From: an uncultured Eubacteriales bacterium
GTDB taxonomy: Bacteria; Bacillota_A; Clostridia; Oscillospirales; Oscillospiraceae
Direction of reading: 5' to 3'
Length of the DNA stretch: 8,415 nt
Assembly (NCBI GenBank): GCA_900556015.1
Contig: USNH01000028.1
Span: 1 to 8,415, forward strand
Shown: in pieces, positions 1 through 6,741 of the stretch
Layout of the letters: each line of letters opens with the position of its first letter
Numbering within the stretch: position 1 is the first letter of the stretch
Translations under genes and position numbers: made by a program
Notes under the pieces: generated by a model
What the model was told of the DNA's origin: nothing
Databases searched by the model: none
Seen by the model: the letters and a program-made list of their open reading frames with translations, nothing else

Positions 1-605
1 ATCTGGAGGTGGCCAGCGAGTTCATCGCCATGGCCGCTCACCTGGTGTACATCAAGACCCGCATGCTGCTGAATCTGGAGGACGAGGAAGCCCAGAGCGA
101 GATGGACGCCCTCATCAAGTCCCTGGAGGAGCGCAAGCGGGGAGAAGCCTACGCGAGGGTGCGGCTGCTGTCGGAGCGGTTAGCGCCGCTGGGTGAGTTC
201 GGGCGGAGTATTCTGACCCGTCCGCCTGAGCCTATGGAGCGGGGCAAGATCTTCGAGTATGACCAGGAGCCGGCGGACCTGATACTGGCCATGGAGGAGG
301 TCACGGACCGGCGGGGCGCGCCGGAAGCGCCGCCGCTGAGGGCCTTCGACGAGATCGTGAAGCGTGAGCCGTACCCGGTGGAGAACAAGGCGAAGGAGAT
401 CATCCGGCGGCTGCGGCTGGGGGGCATTACCCGGTTTCTGCTGCTGTTCCGGGGGAGCAAGTCCCGCAGCGAGCTGGTGGCCACGTTCATGGCGGTGCTG
501 GAGCTGTGCCGGAACAATCTCATCCGGCTGGCGGGCGCTGACCGGGACTGCACCGTGGCCTGCGAGGAAGGCGTGACGGAGGAGACCACATACGACCTGA
601 CGTAA
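1..605 (+). CDS. scpA: Segregation and condensation protein A, kleisin subunit (5' end missing)
   Basis: ScpA is the kleisin that, with ScpB, bridges the SMC dimer in the condensin complex that compacts and segregates the chromosome. The window begins inside the gene. The frame is open from base 3 (first readable codons Leu-Glu), with bases 1-2 belonging to a split codon, so the GTG at 9 is not a real start. Two hundred residues are visible. ASEFIAMAAHLVYIKTRMLL near the left edge is the conserved end of the N-terminal kleisin helical region, which lies near residue 60 in Bacillus ScpA, so roughly 55-60 residues are missing. The middle is a charged, variable linker. The C-terminal winged helix that binds SMC is seen in ITRFLLLFRGSKSRSELVAT followed by FMAVLELCRNNLIRL. 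The protein ends in an acidic tail and a TAA stop. scpB follows after 14 bases. Confidence 0.93.
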   Translation, partial: LEVASEFIAMAAHLVYIKTRMLLNLEDEEAQSEMDALIKSLEERKRGEAYARVRLLSERLAPLGEFGRSILTRPPEPMERGKIFEYDQEPADLILAMEEVTDRRGAPEAPPLRAFDEIVKREPYPVENKAKEIIRRLRLGGITRFLLLFRGSKSRSELVATFMAVLELCRNNLIRLAGADRDCTVACEEGVTEETTYDLT

Positions 606-619
606 GGGGAAACAGATAC

Positions 620-1201
620 ATGGATACACTGGAAATGAAAGAGATCGAGGCTGCCGTGGAGGGCATTCTGTTCGCCTCCGGCGAGCCGGTGGGCGTGGAG
701 CGCATCTGCGTGGCGCTGGATATGGACCGGCAGACGGTAGAGATGGTCTTGCAGCGCTTGCAGGACTATTACAGCTACGAGCGGCGGGGCATCCGGCTGC
801 TGCGGATGGAGGACAGCTGGCAGCTGTGCTCCGCGCCGGAGTACGGAGAGCAGATACGCCGGGCCTTTGAGATACGCAAGCCCGCCAAGCTGAGTCAGCC
901 GGCGCTGGAGGTGCTGACCATCATCGCCTACTACCAGCCCACCACAAGGGCCTATGTGGATCAGATACGGGGCGTGGACAGCTCTTACACCGTGGGGCTG
1001 CTGCTGGACCGGCATCTCATCGAGGAGTGCGGGCGCCTGCAAGTGCCGGGACGGCCTCGGCTGTATCGGACGACCCAGGCGTTTCTGCGGGCGTTCCACC
1101 TGCGTTCGCTGGAGGAGCTGCCCCAGCTGCCGGGCATGGAGGCGGACGGACAGCTGCGGCTGGACGAGGATGGGCTTTTGCAGGAGATGGCGGAGGAATA
1201 A
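620..1201 (+). CDS. scpB: Segregation and condensation protein B
   Basis: ScpB dimerises and binds the ScpA linker in the SMC-ScpAB condensin complex on the nucleoid. The 193-residue length is normal for the family. It contains two winged-helix domains. The first covers about residues 5-80 (AAVEGILFASGEPV). The second, about 90-162, carries the signature LSQPALEVLTIIAYYQPTTR, then QIRGVDSSYTVGLLLDR, then GRPRLYRTTQAFLRAFHL. A short acidic tail follows. The ATG at 620 is preferred over the in-frame ATG at 635 because AAGGGGA (604-610) lies 9 bases upstream of it. That ribosome site overlaps the scpA stop codon, so the two genes are probably translationally coupled, which suits a fixed-stoichiometry complex. 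Confidence 0.96.
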   Translation: MDTLEMKEIEAAVEGILFASGEPVGVERICVALDMDRQTVEMVLQRLQDYYSYERRGIRLLRMEDSWQLCSAPEYGEQIRRAFEIRKPAKLSQPALEVLTIIAYYQPTTRAYVDQIRGVDSSYTVGLLLDRHLIEECGRLQVPGRPRLYRTTQAFLRAFHLRSLEELPQLPGMEADGQLRLDEDGLLQEMAEE

Positions 1202-1225
1202 CGCGGGAGAGAAAGGGGAGAGCGC

Positions 1226-1936
1226 ATGACGGCGGTATACATCATATTGGCCATCGCGGCGGCGCTGTTCCTGCTGTCGCTGCTGCGTGTGGGCGTACAC
1301 ATCGCGTTCGGTGACGAGCTGCGGGTGACGGCGCTGGCCGGGCCGGCCAGGATACAGGTGCTGCCCAAGCCGGACAAGCCCAAGAAGGAGAAAAAGCCCA
1401 AGAAGGAAAAGCCGGCCAAAGAGAAAAAGCCGGAGGACGGAAAGAAAAAGGAAAAGAAGCTGTCGCTGACGGCGGAGGACATCCGCACGGTGCTGCCGGC
1501 GGTGTGGGAGTCGCTGAAAAAGGGACTGGGAACGACACGGCGGCGGCTGCGGATCGAGCCGATGCGGGTGTCGGCGGTGCTGGCCGGGGCGATCGACCCG
1601 GCGGGCGCGGCGGAGCTGTATGGGTACATCAACGCGGGGATGTGGACGGTGATGCCCCAGCTGGAGAAGCTGACGCGGATGCCCGACCCGCGGATACACA
1701 CGGAGATCGACTTCGACGCATCGGACACGAAGGTCAGCGGAGAGGTGGGCCTGAGCTTCCAGATACGGGACTTCTTCGCCATCGGCTGGGCCTTCGCCAG
1801 GCCGCTGCTGCGGTGGTTCATGGCCATGCGGAAGCGGAAAAAGGCGGCGATAAGGGCCAAGGCCGCGGAGGAGAGAGCGGCGGCAAGAGACGAGCATCAG
1901 GCGTCCGAACAGGGCGCGGAACATACGACAACTTGA
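1226..1936 (+). CDS. DUF2953 membrane protein (YtfI-like), partner of the GerW/YtfJ gene
   Basis: The 236-residue protein fits the DUF2953 family, whose Bacillus member ytfI sits directly upstream of ytfJ, as here. Its molecular function is not known. Residues 4-22 form a hydrophobic helix (VYIILAIAAALFLLSLL), probably a membrane anchor. Residues 48-78 are a lysine/proline/glutamate linker with 17 lysines in 31 residues. The family core runs about 80-200 and includes AGAIDPAGAAELYGYINAG, a recognisable DUF2953 motif. A second weakly hydrophobic stretch (183-200) is followed by a basic then Ala/Glu-rich tail. The ATG has a strong site, AAAGGGGAG (1212-1220), 5 bases upstream. The gene lies 24 bases after scpB and 19 before the GerW gene, in the same run. 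A sporulation role is inferred from context only. Confidence 0.85.
   Translation: MTAVYIILAIAAALFLLSLLRVGVHIAFGDELRVTALAGPARIQVLPKPDKPKKEKKPKKEKPAKEKKPEDGKKKEKKLSLTAEDIRTVLPAVWESLKKGLGTTRRRLRIEPMRVSAVLAGAIDPAGAAELYGYINAGMWTVMPQLEKLTRMPDPRIHTEIDFDASDTKVSGEVGLSFQIRDFFAIGWAFARPLLRWFMAMRKRKKAAIRAKAAEERAAARDEHQASEQGAEHTTT
1367..1459 (+). repeat. Degenerate Lys/Pro/Glu repeat inside the DUF2953 gene
   Basis: The stretch encodes residues 48-78. It is built from imperfect copies of a 15-18 base unit reading roughly CCC AAG AAG GAG AAA AAG (Pro-Lys-Lys-Glu-Lys-Lys); KPKKEK occurs twice in succession and KPAKEK once. The + strand is almost entirely purine here. It probably forms a flexible, strongly basic cytoplasmic linker between the membrane helix and the folded domain. 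Such tracts often vary in length between strains, which is inference here. Confidence 0.75.
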
Positions 1937-1955
1937 GACAAAAGGAGAACGAAGC

Positions 1956-2345
1956 ATGGATATGACCGAAAAGAAGAACGATCTGAAGAGCTTGATGGCG
2001 GAGTCTATGGAGAAGGTCAAGGAGATGGTGGACGCCAACACCATCGTGGGCGAGCCCATCACCACGCCGGACGGCGTGACGCTGATCCCCATCTCCCGGC
2101 TGAGCTACGGCTTCGGCTGCGGCGGCGGTGACTACGGCAAGAACGGGTCGTCCGGCGCAGGCTGCGGCGCGGGCGTGCGGGTAGAGCCCATGGCCTTTTT
2201 GGTGGTCAAGGGCGGCGTGACCCGGATGCTGCCGGTGGGCACGCCGGCCATCACCACGGTGGATCGGGTCATCGAGCTGGTGCCCGAGCTGTTCGACCGG
2301 GTGGAGGGTTTGGTAGAGAAAAAACGCGGCAAGGCGGATTTCTAA
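1956..2345 (+). CDS. ytfJ: GerW family sporulation protein (YtfJ)
   Basis: YtfJ/GerW proteins are made in the forespore and in Bacillus affect germination; the biochemical role is unresolved. The 129-residue length is typical. The N-terminal third is an amphipathic charged helix (about 4-27). The diagnostic core follows: TIVGEPITTPDGVTLIPIS, then the glycine-rich YGFGCGGGDYGKNGSSGAGC, then a beta-rich half with VEPMAFLVVKGG and MLPVGTP. The C-terminus is basic. The glycine-rich segment has two cysteines (55 and 70). The ATG at 1956 has AAAGGAG (1941-1947) 8 bases upstream; an in-frame ATG at 1962 is possible but less well placed. It follows a DUF2953 gene, the same pairing as Bacillus ytfI-ytfJ. 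I could not find a clear forespore sigma promoter in front of it. Confidence 0.93.
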   Translation: MDMTEKKNDLKSLMAESMEKVKEMVDANTIVGEPITTPDGVTLIPISRLSYGFGCGGGDYGKNGSSGAGCGAGVRVEPMAFLVVKGGVTRMLPVGTPAITTVDRVIELVPELFDRVEGLVEKKRGKADF

Positions 2346-2398
2346 GTCCGGCGGAACGTGAATAGACTGACGGTATCTGTGAGACGAGGAGGGGCGCT

Positions 2399-3244
2399 AT
2401 GGCCCGGCGGATACTGGCGGCGCTGTGCGCCGCGGTCAGTCTGATATGCTGCTTACCCGCTGTGGCGGAGGCCATGGAGGTCTCCGCCACGGCGGCTGTC
2501 CTAATGGACGCGGACAGCGGCAGGCTGCTGTACGAAAAGAACGGCGGCAGGCGGATGCTCATCGCCAGCACCACCAAGCTGATGACGGCGCTGGTGGCGC
2601 TGGAGCAGGGCGACTTGCAGCGGGAGATCACCGTGACGGGCAGTCACATGGCGGAGGGCTCGTCCATGTATCTGCGGCCCGGGGAGAAACTGACGCTGGA
2701 GACGCTGCTGTACGGGCTGCTGCTGTGCTCCGGCAACGACGCGGCGCTGGCGGTGACGGACTGCATGGGCGGGCTTGCACCCTTTGTGGAGCGGATGAAC
2801 GAGAAGGCGGCGGAGCTGGGCATGGAGCATACCTGCTTCGCCAATCCCAACGGGCTGGACGACGAAAACCACTACTCCACGGCGGAGGACATGGCCCGGC
2901 TGGCCGCGGCGGCCATGGAAGAGCCGGTGCTGCGGCGGATCGCGTCCACCAAAACGGCCCGCGTGGGCGGGCGCACCATGACGAACCACAACAAGCTGCT
3001 GGGCCGGGTGGAGGGCTGCGTGGGCCTGAAGACCGGGTATACCAGGGCGGCGGGCCGGACGCTGGTGTCCTGCGCGGAGCGGGATGGCGTGCGTCTGGTG
3101 GCGGTGACATTACAGGACGGCGACGACTGGAACGACCACGCGGCGCTGTATGACCGGGGCTTTCGGGTAATGCGCCCGGTGAAGGCGGTGGAACGCGGAC
3201 TGCGCTGTGCGCTGGCGCAGACGGCACAGGGAGGAGAGACATGA
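2399..3244 (+). CDS. D-alanyl-D-alanine carboxypeptidase (DacB/DacF-type), catalytic domain only
   Basis: This secreted penicillin-binding enzyme removes the terminal D-Ala from peptidoglycan stem peptides. In the DacB/DacF group that tailors wall or spore-cortex cross-linking. Residues 1-26 form a signal peptide with a likely cut after AEA (24-26); no lipobox is present. All three active-site motifs of the serine peptidase S11 fold are intact: S57-T-T-K60 with the nucleophile Ser57, S111-G-N113, and K211-T-G213. The protein is 281 residues, about 100 shorter than the usual 370-390, because it ends soon after the catalytic domain. The beta-rich C-terminal domain and the amphipathic membrane anchor are missing. 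The next gene starts over its stop codon (ATGA), so this looks like natural architecture rather than a sequencing frameshift. The ATG has AGGAGG (2387-2392) 6 bases upstream. The location between GerW and rluB genes recalls dacB of Bacillus. Confidence 0.92.
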   Translation: MARRILAALCAAVSLICCLPAVAEAMEVSATAAVLMDADSGRLLYEKNGGRRMLIASTTKLMTALVALEQGDLQREITVTGSHMAEGSSMYLRPGEKLTLETLLYGLLLCSGNDAALAVTDCMGGLAPFVERMNEKAAELGMEHTCFANPNGLDDENHYSTAEDMARLAAAAMEEPVLRRIASTKTARVGGRTMTNHNKLLGRVEGCVGLKTGYTRAAGRTLVSCAERDGVRLVAVTLQDGDDWNDHAALYDRGFRVMRPVKAVERGLRCALAQTAQGGET

Positions 3245-3960
3245 CCGAGCGGGTACAAAAGCTGATCGCCGCCGGGGGCTTGTGCTCCCGCAGGACGGCG
3301 GAGGCGTGGATCGAGGCGGGCCGCGTCACCGTCAACGGCCATCGTATAGCGCTGGGCGACAGGGCGGATCCGGACACCGACATCATCAAGGTGGACGGAC
3401 GCGCCGTGAACGCCCGCGCCCGCAAGGTCTATCTGATGCTCCACAAGCCCCGGGGCTTTGTCACCACGCTGTCCGACGAGCGAGGACGGCGGACGGCGGC
3501 GGAGCTGGTACGGGGCTGCGGCACGCGGGTTTACCCGGTGGGGCGGCTGGACAGGGACTCCGAGGGGTTGCTGCTGTTTACCAACGACGGCGCGCTGGCC
3601 CAGCATTTGCTGCACCCCAGTCATCAGGTGGACAAGGTGTACGAGGTGACGGTGACGGGCGGCCTGACCGGCGCGGCATCGCGGCTGGCCGCCGTGGACG
3701 AGTTGGACGGCGAGGCCATCGTCCCCGCCCAGGTGCGGGAGCTGTCCCGCACGGGGGAGAAGGCCGTGCTGGAGGTCATCATCCACCAGGGCAAGAAGCG
3801 GCAGATACGCCGTATGTGCGCCCGGGTGGGGCTGGAGGTGGCGCGGCTGAAGCGGGTGGCCGAGGACGGCCTGACGCTGGGCGACCTGCCCTGCGGCCAC
3901 TGGCGGTATCTGACCGGCGAGGAGCTGGACATCATCAAAGGAAGCGACAGACATGAGTAA
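3241..3960 (+). CDS. rluB: RsuA/RluB family rRNA pseudouridine synthase
   Basis: The family isomerises a specific uridine to pseudouridine in rRNA; the RluB branch acts on 23S rRNA helix 93. Residues 1-50 are an S4 RNA-binding domain (VQKLIAAGGLCSRRTAEAWI, then AGRVTVNG). The catalytic domain follows with the lead-in LMLHKPRGFVTT (65-76), the signature GRLDRDSEGLLLFTNDG (101-117) with catalytic Asp104, and HQGKKRQIRRM (182-192). The 239-residue length is normal. The start ATG overlaps the carboxypeptidase stop by 4 bases, and GGAGG (3230-3234) lies 6 bases upstream. Assignment to RluB rather than RsuA or RluE rests on overall resemblance and on the rluB position after a dac gene in Bacillus; the exact target uridine cannot be read from the sequence. 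Confidence 0.92.
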   Translation: MTERVQKLIAAGGLCSRRTAEAWIEAGRVTVNGHRIALGDRADPDTDIIKVDGRAVNARARKVYLMLHKPRGFVTTLSDERGRRTAAELVRGCGTRVYPVGRLDRDSEGLLLFTNDGALAQHLLHPSHQVDKVYEVTVTGGLTGAASRLAAVDELDGEAIVPAQVRELSRTGEKAVLEVIIHQGKKRQIRRMCARVGLEVARLKRVAEDGLTLGDLPCGHWRYLTGEELDIIKGSDRHE

Positions 3961-4819
3961 GAGCGTATTGCAGACCATCCGGGCCGGGATGGATTCCTTT
4001 TCCAAGGGACAAAAGCGCATCGCGGCGTTTATTTTGGACAACTACGACCGGGCGGCGTTCATGACGGCGGCCAAGCTGGGCGAGACAACGTCGGTGAGCG
4101 AGTCCACGGTGGTGCGGTTCGCCGCCCAGCTGGGCTATGACGGCTATCCCGATATGCAGAAGGCGCTGCAGGAGCTGATCAGGGGACGGCTGACCTCCAT
4201 CCAGCGCATTCAGGTGTCCAGGGATCAGATGACCGGGTCGGACATTCTGGGCAGCGTGATGCAGCGGGACATGAACGGCATCCACGACGTGATCGAGCGG
4301 CTGGACCGGGTGGAGTTCGAGCGGGTGGTGGACAAGCTGCTTCACGCCAAGCACATTTACATACTGGGTGTGCGCTCCTCGTCCTTTTTGGCCGGGTATC
4401 TGAATTTTTACCTGCACCTGATCTTCAAGAACGTGACGCTGGTGCAGAGCAGCGCCGCCGGCGAGATCTACGAGCAGCTGGTCCATATCGGGCCGGGGGA
4501 CGTGCTGGTGAGCATCAGCTTTCCCCGGTACTCCAAAATGGCCATTCACGCCGTGGAGTTTGCACGCCGCCGGGGCGGCGACGTGGTGGCGGTGACGGAC
4601 AGCCCCATGTCACCCATGTATAAAATGGCGTCGGCCTCGCTGCTGGCGTCCAGCGATATGATCTCCTTCGTGGACTCCATGGTCGCGCCGATGAGCCTGC
4701 TGAACGCGCTGATCCTGGCTGTGGGCCAGCAGCGGCGGGACGAGCTGTCCGCCACGCTGGCGGAGATGGAGCAGGTGTGGTCGAAGTACAGCATCTTCGG
4801 GAAAGAGGACGATGAGTAA
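3953..4819 (+). CDS. MurR/RpiR family transcriptional regulator (HTH plus SIS domain)
   Basis: RpiR-type proteins bind DNA through an N-terminal helix-turn-helix and sense phosphosugars through a C-terminal SIS domain; they usually control sugar or amino-sugar genes. Residues 1-77 match the RpiR HTH domain, with the helix-turn-helix in AAKLGETTSVSESTVVRFAA and the typical LGYDGYPDMQKAL after it. The SIS domain covers about 125-255: HIYILGVRSSSFLAGYL with the Ser142-Ser144 phosphosugar loop, then ISFPRYSK and VVAVTDSPMSPM. The length of 288 is normal. The start overlaps rluB by 8 bases, with AAAGGAAG (3937-3944) 8 bases upstream. None of its neighbours is a sugar transporter or sugar enzyme, so its target and ligand are unknown. 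Being inside a run of housekeeping genes, it may act elsewhere on the chromosome. Confidence 0.93.
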   Translation: MSKSVLQTIRAGMDSFSKGQKRIAAFILDNYDRAAFMTAAKLGETTSVSESTVVRFAAQLGYDGYPDMQKALQELIRGRLTSIQRIQVSRDQMTGSDILGSVMQRDMNGIHDVIERLDRVEFERVVDKLLHAKHIYILGVRSSSFLAGYLNFYLHLIFKNVTLVQSSAAGEIYEQLVHIGPGDVLVSISFPRYSKMAIHAVEFARRRGGDVVAVTDSPMSPMYKMASASLLASSDMISFVDSMVAPMSLLNALILAVGQQRRDELSATLAEMEQVWSKYSIFGKEDDE

Positions 4820-6065
4820 GAATATTGTGGTCATCGGCGGCGGCGCTGCCGGTCTGATGGCGGCCATCACGGCGGCCCGGCAGGGCGCGGCGGTGACGCT
4901 GCTTGAGCCCAACGAACGGCTGGGCAAAAAAGTGAATATCACCGGCAAGGGCCGGTGCAACGTGACCAACGACTGTGACCGTGACACGCTGCTGGGGAAC
5001 ATCCCCGGCAACGGGCGGTTTTTATACAGCGCGCTGACCCGGTTCACGCCGCGGGACACCATGGCGTTCTTCGAGGGGCTGGGTGTGCCGCTGAAGGTGG
5101 AGCGGGGCAACCGGGTGTTCCCGGTGTCCGACAGCGCGTTCGACATCACCAACGCTCTGGAGCGGGAGCTGAAGCGGCTGCGGGTGCGCTGGGTGCGCGA
5201 CCGGGCCGTGGACATCGTGACGGCGGACGGCGCGGTGCGGGCCGTGACAGGGGAGAAGGGGACGTATCCGGCGGAGGCGGTCATCGTGGCCACCGGCGGC
5301 GTGTCCTATCCCGGCACTGGCTCTACCGGCGACGGCTACCGGCTGGCGGCGGCGGTGGGACATACCATCGTGCCGCCCAGGGGTTCGCTCGTGCCGCTGG
5401 AGAGCGAGGACGGCGACTGCGCCGCCATGCAGGGCCTGAGTCTGCGGAACGTGGAGCTGACGGTGCTGAACGGGAAGGGCAAGCCGGTGTTCCGGGAGTT
5501 CGGCGAGATGCTGTTCACCCATTTCGGCGTGTCCGGGCCGCTGGTGCTGTCCGCCAGCGCCCACCTGCGGCGGTGGGACAAGGAGCAGTACCGGCTGTCC
5601 ATCGACCTGAAGCCGGCGCTGGACGAGCAGAAGCTGGAGGCCCGGCTGCTGCGGGACATCGGCGAGAATCCCAACCGGGATATGAGCAACATCACGGCGG
5701 GGCTGGTGCACCGCAGCATGGTGGCCGTGGTGCTGCGGCGGCTGGGTATCCCGGCGGAGGAGAAGACCAACAGCCTGACGAAGGAGCAGCGCTGGAGCCT
5801 GGTGCAGCTTTTGAAGCATTTTACGGTGTCTGTCACCGGGCCGCGGCCCGTGGCGGAGGCCATCGTCACCGCCGGCGGCGTGAAGGTGGGGGAGGTAATG
5901 CCCAACACCATGGCGTCCAAGCTGGCGGCGGGACTGTATTTCGCCGGAGAGGTGCTGGATGTGGACGCCTACACCGGCGGGTTCAATTTGCAGATCGCCT
6001 GGGCCACCGGGTATTTGGCGGGGCTGTCCGCCGCGGAGAAAGAGGAGGGTGAAGCGTATGAATGA
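4812..6065 (+). CDS. HI0933/BaiN-type NAD(P)/FAD-dependent oxidoreductase
   Basis: This is a flavoprotein of the HI0933-like (YhiN/BaiN) family, whose physiological substrate is mostly unknown. The N-terminal Rossmann fold has VIGGGAAGLMAA (GxGxxG at 9-14) and Glu32 at the end of the second strand for the FAD ribose, followed by the family-specific LGKKVNITGKGRCNVTND (37-54). The middle has AVIVATGGVSYPGTGSTGDG (156-175) and LFTHFGVSGP (234-243). The C-terminal signature GLYFAGEVLDVDAYTGGFN (374-392) with QIAWATG completes the FAD site. The length of 417 residues is normal. It overlaps the regulator by 8 bases; only a weak GAGG (4805-4808) sits 3 bases before the ATG, so translation probably depends on coupling. 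One family member (BaiN) has been linked to bile-acid reduction, but that cannot be transferred to this protein from sequence alone. Confidence 0.92.
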   Translation: MSKNIVVIGGGAAGLMAAITAARQGAAVTLLEPNERLGKKVNITGKGRCNVTNDCDRDTLLGNIPGNGRFLYSALTRFTPRDTMAFFEGLGVPLKVERGNRVFPVSDSAFDITNALERELKRLRVRWVRDRAVDIVTADGAVRAVTGEKGTYPAEAVIVATGGVSYPGTGSTGDGYRLAAAVGHTIVPPRGSLVPLESEDGDCAAMQGLSLRNVELTVLNGKGKPVFREFGEMLFTHFGVSGPLVLSASAHLRRWDKEQYRLSIDLKPALDEQKLEARLLRDIGENPNRDMSNITAGLVHRSMVAVVLRRLGIPAEEKTNSLTKEQRWSLVQLLKHFTVSVTGPRPVAEAIVTAGGVKVGEVMPNTMASKLAAGLYFAGEVLDVDAYTGGFNLQIAWATGYLAGLSAAEKEEGEAYE

Positions 6066-6741
6066 GAAAATTTACGCCGTGGCTGTGGATGGGCCGTCCG
6101 GCGCGGGAAAGAGCACGCTGGCCAAGGCGGCGGCGGAGCGGCTGGGCATCCTGTATGTGGATACCGGGGCGATCTACCGCACCATCGGCGTGTATGTGTA
6201 CCGGCGGCACATCGACCCCAAGGACGCGGCGGCGGTGGCGGCGGTGCTGCCGGAGATCACCATCAGCCTGCGCCACGACGAGGAGGGCCTGCAGCGGATG
6301 TTCCTCAACGGCGAGGACGTGACGAAGGAGATCCGGCTGCCGGTGATGTCCATGTACGCCTCCGACGTGTCGGCCATTCCGGCGGTGCGGGACTATCTGA
6401 TGGAATTGCAGCGGTCACTGGCACGGGAGCACAGCGTCATCATGGACGGGCGGGACATCGGCACGGTGGTGCTGCCCGACGCGGACGTGAAGGTGTTTCT
6501 GTGCGCCGATGTGGCCGTGCGGGCCAGGCGGCGGTGTCTGGAGCTGGAAAAGAGAGGCACGCCCAAGCCCTACGACCAGGTGCTCAAGGAGATGGAGGAG
6601 CGGGACTATCAGGACACCCACCGGGCCATCGCGCCCCTGCGCCCCGCCGACGACGCCATCATGATCGACAATACGGATATGGATTTCGAGGCCAGCTGTG
6701 ACCTGCTGGTGGATGTGATACGGGGGAGTGTGGAACGGTGA
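6058..6741 (+). CDS. cmk: Cytidylate kinase (CMP/dCMP kinase)
   Basis: Cmk phosphorylates CMP and dCMP with ATP to the diphosphates, in pyrimidine nucleotide salvage and in recycling CMP released by lipid synthesis and RNA turnover. The P-loop is GPSGAGKST (12-20). The CMP-binding site has DTGAIYR (35-41, where many homologues have Met instead of Ile). Further motifs are GRDIGTVVLPDADVKVFL (131-148) and the lid ERDYQDTHRAIAPLRPADDA (181-200) with its arginines. The length is 227 residues. The frame is open further upstream, but ATG 6058 starts the protein at the conserved position and has AGGAGG (6043-6048) 9 bases before it. It overlaps the flavoprotein gene by 8 bases. cmk next to plsC and an S1-encoding gene is a common arrangement in Firmicutes, and cmk-rpsA also occurs in E. 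coli. Confidence 0.96.
   Translation: MNEKIYAVAVDGPSGAGKSTLAKAAAERLGILYVDTGAIYRTIGVYVYRRHIDPKDAAAVAAVLPEITISLRHDEEGLQRMFLNGEDVTKEIRLPVMSMYASDVSAIPAVRDYLMELQRSLAREHSVIMDGRDIGTVVLPDADVKVFLCADVAVRARRRCLELEKRGTPKPYDQVLKEMEERDYQDTHRAIAPLRPADDAIMIDNTDMDFEASCDLLVDVIRGSVER

Noticed and set aside
9..11. GTG at 9 as the start of scpA
   Set aside because: The frame stays open to the window edge and conserved ScpA sequence precedes and follows it; the true start is upstream of the window.
1334..1350. Inverted repeat CTGGCC-5-GGCCAG
   Set aside because: A short stem within the DUF2953 coding sequence without a T-run; not a terminator.
1920..1955. Possible sigma-G promoter before ytfJ (ACATA at 1921-1926)
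   Set aside because: Only a partial -10-like match and no paired -35 at the right distance.
149..2092. A very long open frame on the minus strand (647 codons), and a similar 389-codon one at 2872-4041
   Set aside because: They run antisense to genes with clear family signatures (scpA to ytfJ; dac to regulator), are rich in Arg/His/Pro/Gln as expected from reversed GC-rich codons, and show no domain I recognise.
2346..2398. Possible forespore sigma promoter before the carboxypeptidase (GAATA at 2360-2364)
   Set aside because: The GAATA resembles a sigma-F/G -35 but no matching -10 occurs 14-16 bases downstream, and only 53 bases are available. This is the largest gap in the window and holds only the ribosome site.
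5837..5850. A 14-base perfect palindrome CGGGCCGCGGCCCG
   Set aside because: It lies inside the flavoprotein coding sequence (Thr-Gly-Pro-Arg-Pro) and is what GC-rich codons can produce by chance; no T-run follows and no second copy was noticed.
4812..6065. Bile-acid metabolism from similarity to BaiN
   Set aside because: The HI0933/BaiN family is broad and widespread; no other bile-acid gene is in the window, so the function cannot be assigned.
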